Shown piece by piece: positions 17,952 to 27,330 of a DNA stretch of 64,000 nt. The notes beneath the pieces were generated by a model. The model was given only the letters and a program-made list of their open reading frames with translations, was not told where the DNA came from and did not search any database. The stretch spans positions 186,001 to 250,000 of the forward strand of contig NZ_CP033077.1 in NCBI RefSeq assembly GCF_003716875.1. The letters run 5' to 3'. Source of the DNA: Vibrio zhugei. Its GTDB lineage: Bacteria; Pseudomonadota; Gammaproteobacteria; Enterobacterales; Vibrionaceae. The translations under genes and the position numbers were made by a program. Numbering within the stretch: position 1 is the first letter of the stretch; every line of letters starts with the position of its first letter.

Positions 17952-18841
17952 TAGGACACCTTCCTTGGATCTAATGCATCTTGTAAAGAGTCAGAGAACA
18001 TATTAAAGGCGAGTACCAAGACAAATAGTGGGACCGATGCGGCGAAAAAGTTACAGAAATGGCCCGCGCTGACCTCAGTACTGGCCTCAGCAATCATGAC
18101 TCCCCAGCTAATGCTGTTTTTTACTCCGATACCTAAAAAGCTTAGGACGACTTCACTTTTGATCGCAGTAATAAAAAGCAATGTCATATCGACCAACAAG
18201 ATATGGAGAGTGTTTGGTAATAAATGTTTGAAAATAATACGATAAGTCGGCACACCCAGTGAATAAGCGGCTTCGGTGAATTCCATACTTTTCAGTTTAA
18301 TGACTTCACCACGAATGACTCTGGCGGTGCTGGTCCAAAAGGCAATGATCATAGCAATATGCATGGCATAAGGATTATCGTACAAAGCCACAGAGATGGC
18401 GGCAACCAAGAGAAAGTAGGGAATACAATCGATGCTGTTCATGACCCAAAGGATCAATTCATCGAACCAACTGTTTGAGTAGTAGCCGATCAGTGCTCCA
18501 AAGACCCCACCGAATAGGATGGAGAAAAACGCGACCACTAAGCCGACTTGGAATGCCGTTTTGGTGCTAAATAACGTGCGCTGAAGAATGTCTTGCCCAT
18601 TGATGGTCGTACCAAACCAATAGGTTTCGTTCGGCCCCATTTGGCCGCTTGCGAGCAGTTGGTCCCAATGTTGCCCAATCACGCCAGCCCACACCAGTAG
18701 GGCGATCATGAAAAAGATACCGACAACAGCGAGACTGAGCATCCCTATTTTATCTTGACGAAATTTAACGAATGCTTTGCTCCATAACGATTCTCGTTTT
18801 ATTGGTCCAAGACCTGCGAGTGGCGTAATAGTATCTGTCAT
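17951..18841 (-). CDS. Peptide-type ABC transporter permease (OppC/DppC type)
   Basis: 296 residues from the ATG at 18841, with AAGGA seven bases upstream; the frame is open further into the preceding gene but that start is less likely. N-terminal OppC-type segment (SKAFVKFRQDKIGMLSL), six membrane segments and the EAA coupling loop (EAAYSLGVPTYRIIFKHLLPN). It forms the channel with the OppB-type permease. A periplasmic loop between the first two segments carries GTTINGQDILQRTLF, typical of the family. Confidence 0.9.
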   Translation of the reverse strand: MTDTITPLAGLGPIKRESLWSKAFVKFRQDKIGMLSLAVVGIFFMIALLVWAGVIGQHWDQLLASGQMGPNETYWFGTTINGQDILQRTLFSTKTAFQVGLVVAFFSILFGGVFGALIGYYSNSWFDELILWVMNSIDCIPYFLLVAAISVALYDNPYAMHIAMIIAFWTSTARVIRGEVIKLKSMEFTEAAYSLGVPTYRIIFKHLLPNTLHILLVDMTLLFITAIKSEVVLSFLGIGVKNSISWGVMIAEASTEVSAGHFCNFFAASVPLFVLVLAFNMFSDSLQDALDPRKVS

Positions 18842-18851
18842 AGCAATGTCC

Positions 18852-19805
18852 TTATTGCAGAGAAATACGCGGATCAACTAATTTGTATATCACATCAACA
18901 ATACTCACGACTGCAATGTAGAGCAGCGTGATCAGTACGATGACCGCTTTGAGTAAAGGAAGATCGCCTGTAGTAATGGCGTTATAAGTGATTAAGCCCA
19001 CTCCTGGTATACCAAAATAGCTTTCTAATAAGAGTGAGCCCCCCACGAGTACGAAAGGAATGGAGAAAATCACCCGAGTGATGATTGGAATCAAGGCATT
19101 TTTAAGTACGTGTTTCAGCAAAATTCTCAGTGAGGAATGGCCAAAAGCGCGCGCGGTACGGATATGATCGCGATTCATTTCCTCAACCAAAATGGCACGA
19201 TAGAAACGTGTGGTGTAGCCCACTGAAACGAAAATGGTACACAGAGTCGGTACAGTGACATAGTATAAAAAGTCACTGAAATTATGCACATTCCAACCAT
19301 AAACGGGAAACCAATTTAAGCCATAGCTAGAGCAGAACACCAATTGCAAGGCAATAATTACAATGATAAATGAGATGCTCATACCGATGACTGAAGTGGA
19401 CATGACGAATTTATCAATCCATTTACCGCGGTGATAAGCCGCAACCAAGCCAAGAATAATACTAATGAGATGGCCTAAGATAAACCCAGGTAATCCCAGC
19501 ATTAACGAGATAGGAATCGTACGACCGAGAATGGTCGTGACTAACTCACCGCTCGAATCTGAATACCCAAAATTGAAAGTAACCACTTGTTTGAGGTAAT
19601 CCCAATACCGTACCCAAAATGGTAAGTCATATCCTAATTGATGGCGAACTTCGGCGATTTGTTGTGTGGTTGGATTACGGCCTAACAGATCGTAGGTTTT
19701 GTCTGGACCAAAATAAACCATCAACACAAAACTTATCAGAGTCACACCAAAAAGCAGCGGAAGGCTGTAAACCAGCTTCCGCAGACAATATTTTAACGTT
19801 TCCAT
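18852..19805 (-). CDS. Peptide-type ABC transporter permease (OppB/DppB type)
   Basis: 317 residues, six membrane segments, first at residues 10-30 (LVYSLPLLFGVTLISFVLM). The EAA loop is visible as HIRTARAFGHSSLRILLKHVLKNALIPI. The early segment NPTTQQIAEVRHQLGYDLPFWVRYW is typical of the OppB/DppB branch. It starts 16 bases after the binding-protein stop. Confidence 0.9.
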   Translation of the reverse strand: METLKYCLRKLVYSLPLLFGVTLISFVLMVYFGPDKTYDLLGRNPTTQQIAEVRHQLGYDLPFWVRYWDYLKQVVTFNFGYSDSSGELVTTILGRTIPISLMLGLPGFILGHLISIILGLVAAYHRGKWIDKFVMSTSVIGMSISFIIVIIALQLVFCSSYGLNWFPVYGWNVHNFSDFLYYVTVPTLCTIFVSVGYTTRFYRAILVEEMNRDHIRTARAFGHSSLRILLKHVLKNALIPIITRVIFSIPFVLVGGSLLLESYFGIPGVGLITYNAITTGDLPLLKAVIVLITLLYIAVVSIVDVIYKLVDPRISLQ

Positions 19806-19821
19806 TCAGAAGTAATCCTAT

Positions 19822-21576
19822 CTATTTCACTGCGACATATTTGAAGTAGTTACCTAGGATACTGGGATCAGGCCACATAATGGCGTCTTTATGCCACATC
19901 AGTACGCTGGTGCGAGAGAAGCTACCAATACCCACACAGTCATCGACCAACATTTGATTGAGCTTGCGGTAAATTTGGGTACGCTCAGGTCCCGGTTGCA
20001 TGATGGCCGCTTGTTTGAATAATTTGTCATATTGTGGGTTTTCATAGTTCGCGCTGTTGGCGCCAGGGGAGCGATTTGGGCCATAGAACAGCTGCAAGGT
20101 ATTTTCCGCATCTGGGTAATCGAGTCCCCACGCCATAGGCATCATCTGTGTCTTGCTGTTTTTTATGTCACGATTAAAATCACCAAAAGTGGCATAGGCT
20201 TTAAACTTAATTTTATTTCTTGGATAACCGATTTTCATCAGGTTACCGCGGAATTGTTCGAAGAATTGCTTACTACGAACCCCGGACACCGAAGGATAGT
20301 GAAGCACAGGTAAGTTGTGTTTGGTCCAACCGTTATCTTTAAGAAGTTGTTTGGCTTTTGCCAAGTCTTGTTGGATGGACGATGTGTCCATATTGGGATC
20401 ATAACCATCGGTCCCCGGAGCAATAAAGCCAGGATAAGCTTTTCCTAAGCCTAGATAGAAGCGATCAATGCGTTGCGGCCAGTTGAATGATTTTATGATT
20501 GCGCAGCGCAGCGCCTTATTTTCTTTGTTGGTTTTTGGATTTTTGCTTGTACCAAAGTAATCATCATCGAAATTGAACAGGTTGTAGACCATACCAGCTT
20601 CGGTCGCGACTCTATAATGGTATTTTTTTGCATATTCTGGACGCAAAGTTACGGGGGATTTGGACGACAAAACCCGGTCGATTTGTTCATTTTGTAGAGT
20701 GGTATTTTGAATTTCATTGTCTTTGCTAAATGAATTCCAGCGTGCGGACGGTTGTTTTACCCAGTTGGCTTCAATGCGGTCCACAAATGGCATGGCTTTC
20801 CCATCGAGAGAGGCGATGCCTGTCTCACCATGTACTTTGGGATCATAACCTTCGGCTTTCGCATCGAATATGTTTTTACGATAGCTGGGGTTGCGCACCA
20901 AAACGGTTTTGGTACTGTTGGTTGAGATCAATTCGAATGGACCACTACCAACGGGATGTAAACCAAACTCACGGCCATATTTTTCGACCGCTTCACGAGG
21001 CACTAAAGCTGAATACCCCATGGCTAAGGTATAGAGTAATTGTGGGAAGGGTTCGGTTAAGGTGATTTGAATTGTATGAGCGTCGAGCGCTTTTAAACCG
21101 GACACGGGCTGACTGTAATCGGACCCTGCTTTTTTCCAGTCCGCCATGCCGGCTAACTTGCCAGCCCATACCCATGCGCCTTGTGAGCGGTTTTGGGGGT
21201 CAAAATGACGCTTAATGGAATACACAAAATCTTGCGCCGTGACTTCACGACCTTTACCGTTTTTAAACGCTGCATCATCGATAAAATGCACGCCTTTTTT
21301 GATTTTTATGGTGTAAGTAAGGCCGTCATTGGAAACTTGTGGCATGCCATCGGCGAGGTTTGGTTCGAGCTCGTATGGCCGCTTAAGGTATTTGTATTCA
21401 TAGAGAGTATCGTACACCGCCGTTACGATCTCATTGCTGTATGTTGTGCCCGATTGAACGGGATCAAAGGTATTGGGGGCGCCATTATCTGAAAACTTGA
21501 ACACTTTGGTTTCGCCAGCGTATGCGCAAGACGCAGCAATAAGTGCTGCCAATGGCAGCAACTTTAAGACTTTCAT
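19822..21576 (-). CDS. Extracellular solute-binding protein, family 5 (peptide type)
   Basis: 584 residues with a cleavable signal (MKVLKLLPLAALIAASCAYA, cut near residue 20). The family-5 fold is clear: DNGAPNTFDPVQSGT, LADGMPQVSNDGLTYTI, KNGKGREVTAQDFVYSIKRHF and a late DCVGIGSFSRTSVLMWH. It is somewhat longer than classical OppA (about 540). It captures a peptide, opine or similar ligand in the periplasm and feeds the permeases encoded downstream. The ligand cannot be named from sequence. First gene of the operon. Confidence 0.88.
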   Translation of the reverse strand: MKVLKLLPLAALIAASCAYAGETKVFKFSDNGAPNTFDPVQSGTTYSNEIVTAVYDTLYEYKYLKRPYELEPNLADGMPQVSNDGLTYTIKIKKGVHFIDDAAFKNGKGREVTAQDFVYSIKRHFDPQNRSQGAWVWAGKLAGMADWKKAGSDYSQPVSGLKALDAHTIQITLTEPFPQLLYTLAMGYSALVPREAVEKYGREFGLHPVGSGPFELISTNSTKTVLVRNPSYRKNIFDAKAEGYDPKVHGETGIASLDGKAMPFVDRIEANWVKQPSARWNSFSKDNEIQNTTLQNEQIDRVLSSKSPVTLRPEYAKKYHYRVATEAGMVYNLFNFDDDYFGTSKNPKTNKENKALRCAIIKSFNWPQRIDRFYLGLGKAYPGFIAPGTDGYDPNMDTSSIQQDLAKAKQLLKDNGWTKHNLPVLHYPSVSGVRSKQFFEQFRGNLMKIGYPRNKIKFKAYATFGDFNRDIKNSKTQMMPMAWGLDYPDAENTLQLFYGPNRSPGANSANYENPQYDKLFKQAAIMQPGPERTQIYRKLNQMLVDDCVGIGSFSRTSVLMWHKDAIMWPDPSILGNYFKYVAVK

Positions 21577-21710
21577 ACAAACTCCTTTTTGTATTCGATG
21601 TGATGAGGGATAACTAGATAAAATCGGTGTTGTTCAATCTAACATGACAGTTAAAAGGCGTTATCCCAGTTAGCGTTAACTGTGTCTCATGTATAATAGT
21701 ATGACATTCA

Positions 21711-21738
21711 TGAGCGATGATAACAGGATCATCGCTCA
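21711..21738. terminator. 11-bp hairpin between esterase gene and solute-binding gene
   Basis: Perfect stem TGAGCGATGAT / ATCATCGCTCA around AACAGG. It lies after the esterase stop on the minus strand and ahead of the binding-protein gene. No T-run, so either a weak terminator or an operator. Confidence 0.45.
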
Positions 21739-21786
21739 CAAAAGTATTGCAATACTATGATGCCATTAAACTTTTTACTATGCCTT

Positions 21787-22386
21787 CTATGAGAATACTT
21801 CAGTGTGTGTCGATTGACTGAGTGGATGATGTTGCATGATCGCTTGTCGAATAATGGGAAGCATTTGGGCACTGATCGAATGGCCAACATCATTGGAAAG
21901 AAATGCCTCAGGATCCGCACCAGCCTCTTTCAACCAGTGGAATGTTTGTTGGGCTTGTGTCACCGGAATAACAGGATCATGATTATCATGTAAGAGGACG
22001 ATAGAAGGCCAGTTATCTCTCGCTGCGACCGGCTCGTACATCTTACCTGCAATGGCCACGACACCTTTCACTGGGAACCCTTTGGCTGCTGCATGTAATG
22101 CGATAATCGCTCCCTGAGAAAAACCAACCAACACCATATCGTTAAGATCGCCAATGTGTTCTAACGTCTTAGTAAGACGTTCAAGAGTCTTGTCTATACG
22201 GGCTATTTTATTGTCATCGTTTCCTTCTGAAGAATACCACTGCTTGCCGAATTCAGAGCCTTCATGTGGGTAAGGAGCGTCTGGGCACGCAAGATGAATG
22301 GCAGGATCCAAGTCCAGCATAGTAATAATCGGATCAAAGGTGTGGCCGTTAGCCCCTAAACCATGAAGAAAAACAGCAGTTGTCAT
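21787..22386 (-). CDS. ypfH: Carboxylesterase/phospholipase family alpha/beta hydrolase, YpfH-like
   Basis: 199 residues. The alpha/beta-hydrolase triad is visible: nucleophile Ser in GFSQG, Asp in HDNHDPVIP and His in DVGHSIS. The opening TTAVFLHGLGANGHTF supplies the oxyanion hole, and APYPHEGSEFGKQWYSS is typical of the small-esterase branch. Substrate is unknown; homologues cleave short-chain esters. It is a separate gene between two hairpins. The minus-strand neighbours upstream and downstream have no obvious link to it. Confidence 0.82.
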   Translation of the reverse strand: MTTAVFLHGLGANGHTFDPIITMLDLDPAIHLACPDAPYPHEGSEFGKQWYSSEGNDDNKIARIDKTLERLTKTLEHIGDLNDMVLVGFSQGAIIALHAAAKGFPVKGVVAIAGKMYEPVAARDNWPSIVLLHDNHDPVIPVTQAQQTFHWLKEAGADPEAFLSNDVGHSISAQMLPIIRQAIMQHHPLSQSTHTEVFS

Positions 22387-22481
22387 TGACGTGACCTTTA
22401 TAACGAGAAATTTCGGAGAGGAGTGATGATACTACACAAAAAGCGTCACATTTGCGATGTGCGTTCATAGTAAATTCAACC

Positions 22482-22507
22482 AGTCGGCGTATGACGATAA
22501 GCCGACT
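22482..22507. terminator. 7-bp hairpin after pduX
   Basis: Stem AGTCGGC / GCCGACT with a 12-base loop, about 70 bases after the pduX stop. No T-run; weak terminator candidate. Confidence 0.35.
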
Positions 22508-22573
22508 AGTGCTTGATAGAGGCTCCTCATTAAGGACGCGCTTTGGTGTTACTTTCAGGCCATAAGCGGCTTT

Positions 22574-23467
22574 TCACGCGATGTTAGCGTCATCAAATAG
22601 ACTATGTGCACCACCGGGGATCAGCTTTTGATAATGGCGGGTTTGATAAAAGTTCAGGCGGTCGACCTGCTCAATACTGTTAACGACTTTTTCAATGTCG
22701 TGCCGATGTTCATCATATAAGATCCCAATGGCACTACCACTGTGAGAAACATTGATACCGAGAAGTCCTTGACGCTCGACAATGTCCAGTAATGAAGCAA
22801 ATAAGGGTTTTGGTAATATTCGTTGGCTTTCTATGGCACTTAATGTGGCCGCCTCAGCCAGTAAGGCGCCATCTTTTTCTTGTATGGCACTTCGGAGTAA
22901 CTTGCGCGCTTTTTCTAATTGTGGCGCGGAGGATTTAAGTTTATCAAAGCGTTGCATGTGATGATAATCGACGGTATTTAAATGAATAGTACTTTGCAGG
23001 ACAAGAATAGGGATCGGAGCCTCGATTTGCCCATAAGACTCGCTTACCGTCCCTCGATGGTGATCAAAGAGTGTGACTTCAGAAAAAATGGTACTGTCGG
23101 TAGGTTCCACTTGTGTGCACAGCATCGCAAGCTCATCGGCAGGCATATCATAGTCAAAATAGCGAGCGGTAGCGAGAATGGTGGCGGCCACATCGGCAGT
23201 ACTACTGGCCATTCCTTTCGACTGGGGAATCGTCGATTCAACGTGCACGGCGAGTTCGTGTATGTAGTCAGATGGCTGCTGCAAAAACCGCAATGTACTG
23301 AGAAAAGCCTGATACGCTTTACTCCCGGCTCGGTGCGTCAGCCGACTTTTATGCTCGACTTCTACCGTCGCATACCAATCAATCGGGCAGGAGATCAGTT
23401 TTTCTGAACCGTATAGCCAGCCTTGAATGAGCTCACCGCAAGCTCCGGGACAACATGCTTTTGCCAT
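22574..23467 (-). CDS. pduX: PduX-like L-threonine kinase (GHMP family)
   Basis: 297 residues. GHMP kinase motifs: an N-terminal CCPGACGELIQG typical of PduX, the ATP-binding loop IPQSKGMASSTADVA, and a C-terminal NVSHSGSAIGILYD. PduX phosphorylates L-threonine, giving the precursor of the aminopropanol linker of cobalamin. Ribosome site GGAGAGAAC precedes the ATG. It faces a divergent cbiJ-like gene, so the two probably share a corrinoid theme. No other cobalamin gene is visible in the window. Confidence 0.82.
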   Translation of the reverse strand: MAKACCPGACGELIQGWLYGSEKLISCPIDWYATVEVEHKSRLTHRAGSKAYQAFLSTLRFLQQPSDYIHELAVHVESTIPQSKGMASSTADVAATILATARYFDYDMPADELAMLCTQVEPTDSTIFSEVTLFDHHRGTVSESYGQIEAPIPILVLQSTIHLNTVDYHHMQRFDKLKSSAPQLEKARKLLRSAIQEKDGALLAEAATLSAIESQRILPKPLFASLLDIVERQGLLGINVSHSGSAIGILYDEHRHDIEKVVNSIEQVDRLNFYQTRHYQKLIPGGAHSLFDDANIA

Positions 23468-23942
23468 TGTTCTCTCCTTGATGTGGTTAGAGTTATGAGA
23501 TGCCTTTACGGTAATGGATATACCATGAACCCGTTACCATCGCCCTCACGATGGGCACAATCGGTTCATCGTCTAAAGACACCTCACTGAGGAGGTTGAG
23601 CATCATATTAAGCGTTCTGCTGATGACAAGACTTTGTCCAATATCAATAACCTATTCTATCTCGTCAGATAAAATAATAGTGGTCGCCGTACTTGAAAAA
23701 ACAGCGATCAGCCGCCATTTCTCAGCATCGAATCATTATGACAGATAACGGTAAGCGGTAAGCTGTGTTTTTCGTCTTAGTTTATTGTGTTGATGGATAG
23801 ATTCACTATTAAAGAGTCGATCTTGCAGGATAAATCACGGTATGCGATGACCCCCTATACCTATTAGCGACTGTCATGATCTGTGACAATAGGGGAAGGA
23901 TTGTCACGACCGAAACAGAGAATATCTCATGAGGAACTTACC
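23468..23942. promoter_or_regulatory. Divergent pduX-cbiJ region with inverted repeat
   Basis: 475 bases between the divergent genes. Arms GTGACAAT (23883-23890) and ATTGTCAC (23900-23907) form a perfect 8-bp inverted repeat around a G-rich loop, 35 bases before the cbiJ start. A B12-riboswitch core (such as GCCACTG) was sought and not found on either strand. Confidence 0.4.
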
Positions 23943-24722
23943 TTGAGTGATAAGAAATTATTAGTCTTCGGCGGCACCAATAACTCCGTCATGCTATGTG
24001 AAGCGTTAGATAACTATACCCATTCTTATACCCTTTCTGTCGCCTCGGAAGCGGGAGAGCAGATCTCGCAGCATCTCGCGGGGTCGTTGATTCGCGGTAG
24101 AATGGATTTCAATGAAATGATTCACTACCTACGGGATAATTACATCAATATGATTATTGATAGCGCTCATGCCCACTCGGATATTTTACACCAAAATATT
24201 CTCTGTGCAGCGCAAGAGCTGGGTATTCCAGTGATTCGTTTTGAGCCTCCAACTGAGATGGTGTACGACCCTATGGTTGTGAACGTGCGTTCCGTCAGTG
24301 AAGCATGTCATCATGTCGCAGCATCAATGAAAACCGTACTTCTGACGACGGGAACGAAAGAGTTGGACGTATTTTGCGAATCATTACCGGATAAGCGATT
24401 GATCGCGCGTATTATGCCGACCACTGAAGTGATGACGTATTGCGAGTCTTTAGGATTAGGGATTAATAACTTGATAGCGATGCGCGGTCCATTTAGTGTG
24501 GCATTTAACCGAGCTTTGTATGAACAAATTGAACCGGATGTCGTCATTACCAAACAGTGTGCCGAAACCGGATCGTTTCTCGATACCGTGAAACCGTGCG
24601 TGGAAATGGGCATTCCCTGTATTGTCATTGCCAAGCCCAAATTACCGGTAGAGGCGAATTATTCTCAGGTATTGGAGTCGCTAGAAGATGCCGAGGCTTT
24701 ATTTAGCGAGTGGTCGCGTTAA
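23943..24722 (+). CDS. cbiJ: CbiJ/CobK-like precorrin-6A reductase
   Basis: 259 residues from the TTG at 23943, which has GAGGAA six bases upstream and gives the expected N terminus (SDKKLLVFGGTNNSV, a Rossmann-type nucleotide loop). A GTG start at 23883 would add 20 residues unlike the family. Family features: DSAHAHSDILHQNI, PVIRFEPP, a LLTTGTKELDVF loop and VVITKQCAETGSF. The known reaction is NAD(P)H reduction of (cobalt-)precorrin-6A in corrin synthesis. The other ring-synthesis genes are not in the window, so its role here is open. Confidence 0.8.
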   Translation: MSDKKLLVFGGTNNSVMLCEALDNYTHSYTLSVASEAGEQISQHLAGSLIRGRMDFNEMIHYLRDNYINMIIDSAHAHSDILHQNILCAAQELGIPVIRFEPPTEMVYDPMVVNVRSVSEACHHVAASMKTVLLTTGTKELDVFCESLPDKRLIARIMPTTEVMTYCESLGLGINNLIAMRGPFSVAFNRALYEQIEPDVVITKQCAETGSFLDTVKPCVEMGIPCIVIAKPKLPVEANYSQVLESLEDAEALFSEWSR

Positions 24723-24752
24723 CACTGGCAATACCCAATGTGACAGGCTTGA

Positions 24753-24774
24753 ATAGCCCCGTTGGTGGGGCTAT
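24753..24774. terminator. Bidirectional hairpin between cbiJ and puuE
   Basis: Perfect 8-bp stem ATAGCCCC / GGGGCTAT with loop GTTGGT, between convergent genes. No T-run. Confidence 0.55.
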
Positions 24775-24802
24775 GCCGAGTGCGTCACCGTTTTTAGGTC
24801 GG

Positions 24803-25741
24803 TTAAAAACCGTATGCGTGGGCGGGATGGTACTCAAACCAATGACGGGCGATCTCTTCACGAGTGGCAATCCATACGTTATCGTGGGACTGCACATAAT
24901 CGAGAAAACGTCTGAGTGCCATAAATCGACTTGGCTTACCAAGCATGCGGCAATGCATTCCGATAGACATCATTTTAGGATGTTCTGCGCCTTCTTCATA
25001 TAAACAATCGAAATGGTCTTTGAGATATTGTAAAAATTCGTCACCATGACTAAAACCATAGGGTGACGCAAAGCGCATGTCATTAGTATCTAAAGTGTAG
25101 GGGATCACGAGATGCGGACGTTCATGCCCGGGATTGTTGATATCGGGCACCGAGGTCCAGAAAGGTAAATCGTCTCCATAATAGTCGGAATCATAAGCTA
25201 ATCCTGTTTGCTCCGCGACTAACTGCCGTGTTCGCGGGGAATCTCGTCCGGTGTACCAACCAATGGGACGCTTGCCTAAAAGAGATTCGGTAATATCGAG
25301 AGCTTGTTGCATCTGTTCTCGCTCTTGCTCCATAGGCATATGTTGATGATGGACCCATTTGAGTCCATGGCAGACCACATCGTACTTTCCTCGACGTAAC
25401 GCTTGCACGACTTCTGGGTTACGCTGTAATGCTGTGGCAATAGCAAAGACGGTCAACGGCACTTCCCGTTTCTCAAATTCATTTAATAGACGCCAAACTC
25501 CAGCGCGAGAGCCGTAGTCGTATAAAGATTCCATGCTCATATGACGGTCTTTATACGCATCGACGTTGGCCATTTCTGATAAAAAGGTTTCGGAGTGTTC
25601 ATCGCCATGCAGTATGCAATTTTCCCCACCTTCTTCATAATTTAAAACAAATTGTAGGGCGATCCGAGCTTGATTGGGCCATTGTGCATGAGGCACTTGG
25701 CGACCATAACCGATATAATCACGAGGGGGTTGATACGTCAT
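24803..25741 (-). CDS. puuE: Cofactor-independent allantoinase PuuE
   Basis: 312 residues. The second ATG (25741) is preferred because AAGGA lies six bases before it. Polysaccharide-deacetylase fold with the PuuE-specific opening RDYIGYGRQVPHAQWP and the stretch LNYEEGGENCILHGD. VCHGLKWVHH and IGMHCRMLGKP hold the likely metal or active-site histidines. PuuE opens the hydantoin ring of (S)-allantoin to allantoate. It is transcribed with the racemase gene upstream, and the downstream step (HpxK) is encoded at 38172. It is unrelated to the metal amidohydrolase allantoinase AllB. Confidence 0.92.
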   Translation of the reverse strand: MTYQPPRDYIGYGRQVPHAQWPNQARIALQFVLNYEEGGENCILHGDEHSETFLSEMANVDAYKDRHMSMESLYDYGSRAGVWRLLNEFEKREVPLTVFAIATALQRNPEVVQALRRGKYDVVCHGLKWVHHQHMPMEQEREQMQQALDITESLLGKRPIGWYTGRDSPRTRQLVAEQTGLAYDSDYYGDDLPFWTSVPDINNPGHERPHLVIPYTLDTNDMRFASPYGFSHGDEFLQYLKDHFDCLYEEGAEHPKMMSIGMHCRMLGKPSRFMALRRFLDYVQSHDNVWIATREEIARHWFEYHPAHAYGF

Positions 25742-25841
25742 CATCTGTCCTTAGAAATTCATACATCGTTCGTCAATATGTGTGCAGCTTGTCTGCCTGT
25801 TGCTTGAAGCTTATTAACCACTGTAAAGAGGAGTCCAACAG

Positions 25842-26573
25842 TTAGCGATTCCAATGGTGATAGCGACCAATAAACGGTTTGGTTTTCGGGTATGCATAAT
25901 GGCCATGTTTGCTAGTGGTCAGTCCAAGACGGACTAAATTTTCTGCGAGTGTTATCGCTGAGGACACTCCATCAATAATCGGGATCGGCAGAGCTTCACT
26001 AAGGCGAGTGACCATGTCGGCCATTCCGGCACACCCCAACACGATCGCTTCGGCACCATCGACATGAACGGCTTGCCAGCATTCATCAAGTAGCTGTTGA
26101 TAAACCGACTCTGCGCACTGCTCTAAATCCAGCACCGCAATATCCGTTGCGCGGACGTTTGCGCAAAGATGACGAAAACCATAGTGCTCGAGTAAATGAT
26201 GAGTGGTCGGTACGGTACTGCTTAACGTTGTCACGACACTAAAACGTCGACAGAGTAAGCTTGCCGTATGGAATGCAGCTTCGGCAATACCAATTACCGG
26301 GGCACTGGATAATTCACGCGCTGCATCTAATCCGGGATCGCCAAAGCACGCAATAATATGCGCGTCTACTTGTTGTTGATTGCCTTCTGCGATGCAATCG
26401 AGTAAAGCGGCAGCCGCAATCACATCATCGAACGCTGATTCTATACTCATTGGACCATGTTGTGGTTGTATGGCAATGATGTCAGTCTCCGGCAATGCTA
26501 TCGCGCTTGCAGCGTGGGCCATTTTCTCCGTCATGGCTTGGCTGGTATTGGGGTTAATCAATTGTATTTTCAT
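25842..26573 (-). CDS. hpxA: Allantoin racemase HpxA (Asp/Glu/hydantoin racemase family)
   Basis: 243 residues from the ATG at 26573, six bases after AAGGA. Opening KIQLINPNTSQAMTEKM is typical of the hydantoin/allantoin racemase group. The two catalytic Cys residues are in HIIACFGDPGLDAAR and VLGCAGMADM. It converts (R)- to (S)-allantoin for the stereospecific PuuE. It lies between the GntR gene and puuE on the same strand, 100 bases from puuE. A hydantoin racemase is the alternative, but the context favours allantoin. Confidence 0.87.
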   Translation of the reverse strand: MKIQLINPNTSQAMTEKMAHAASAIALPETDIIAIQPQHGPMSIESAFDDVIAAAALLDCIAEGNQQQVDAHIIACFGDPGLDAARELSSAPVIGIAEAAFHTASLLCRRFSVVTTLSSTVPTTHHLLEHYGFRHLCANVRATDIAVLDLEQCAESVYQQLLDECWQAVHVDGAEAIVLGCAGMADMVTRLSEALPIPIIDGVSSAITLAENLVRLGLTTSKHGHYAYPKTKPFIGRYHHWNR

Positions 26574-26614
26574 GATCATTCCTTTTCATGAGTCAGTGAT
26601 CGTTTAACGGACGC

Positions 26615-27301
26615 TCACTGGATAGATTTGGATGAGGAGGGCGCAAAGAGCGCGCAAAAATCCACGTCAGCCGTGTCGTCGTCTTCGAATTGAATGGACG
26701 CTTTAATAGTTTCTAAATGGTGAACCATCCATTTTTGGGCGGCAGAAATGCGTTGTTGTTCGAACAGCGTAATTAACTGGGCGTGATCGTCACAATCGCA
26801 ACTGACGCTGGTGTGCGAACCATAGGCGGCGATGACCAGTGACGACCGATAACAAAGTTGCTTGATGTAATCGGCCATGATGGAATTGTTGGCTAAAGCG
26901 GCGAGCTCAAAATGGAAACGAGCCGTTAATTGAATGGCTTGTTCATGTTGATGATTTTGATTCGCTTGTTTTTCTTGCACAATCATCGCGCGAAAGCGTT
27001 GAGAATGAGCATCAGACCAATGAGCAATAATATCGGGGATCAGCAAGGGCTCCAGCATGATTCGTGTATCGAGGACATCCAAGGATTCTTTTTGGGTGGG
27101 CTGGGTGACAAATGCCCCTTTATTGGCCTGTAAGGTCACAAAGCGCTCCAGTGATAAACGTTGTAATACTTTGCGTGTCACTGTGCGACTGACGCCAAAT
27201 GCGTGGGAAAGCTTATCTTCGGGAAGGCGAGTTCCCGGAATCAAATGATGTTCAACGATAGCGTTGCGCATTTGTTGATAAATGTGTTCATCCGTTGACA
27301 T
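26615..27301 (-). CDS. GntR-family (FCD) transcriptional regulator of ureide genes
   Basis: 228 residues from the ATG at 27301 with AGGA seven bases upstream. The N-terminal winged helix is clear (IVEHHLIPGTRLPEDKLSHAFGVSRTVTRKVLQRL), followed by an all-helical FCD ligand domain. It is the first gene of the minus-strand unit with hpxA and puuE and divergent from the NCS1 permease. A palindrome of the type used by this family, TTGTATACAA, lies 19 bases before its own start and a second one before the permease, so it probably regulates both directions. The inducer is unknown; allantoin or a derivative is a reasonable guess. Confidence 0.86.
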   Translation of the reverse strand: MSTDEHIYQQMRNAIVEHHLIPGTRLPEDKLSHAFGVSRTVTRKVLQRLSLERFVTLQANKGAFVTQPTQKESLDVLDTRIMLEPLLIPDIIAHWSDAHSQRFRAMIVQEKQANQNHQHEQAIQLTARFHFELAALANNSIMADYIKQLCYRSSLVIAAYGSHTSVSCDCDDHAQLITLFEQQRISAAQKWMVHHLETIKASIQFEDDDTADVDFCALFAPSSSKSIQ

Positions 27302-27319
27302 AACATTTCCTATGAAAGG

Positions 27320-27330
27320 TTGTATACAAT
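27320..27330. promoter_or_regulatory. Candidate GntR operator upstream of gntR
   Basis: Perfect 10-base palindrome TTGTATACAA at 27320-27329, followed by T; contains the TGTATACAAT 10-mer found twice more in the window. Confidence 0.65.

Noticed and set aside
23468..23942. Cobalamin riboswitch between pduX and cbiJ
   Set aside because: The conserved B12-box core was not found on either strand.
24710..25003. 97-codon plus-strand frame
   Set aside because: Lies antisense to puuE and crosses a convergent terminator; a shadow of the real gene.
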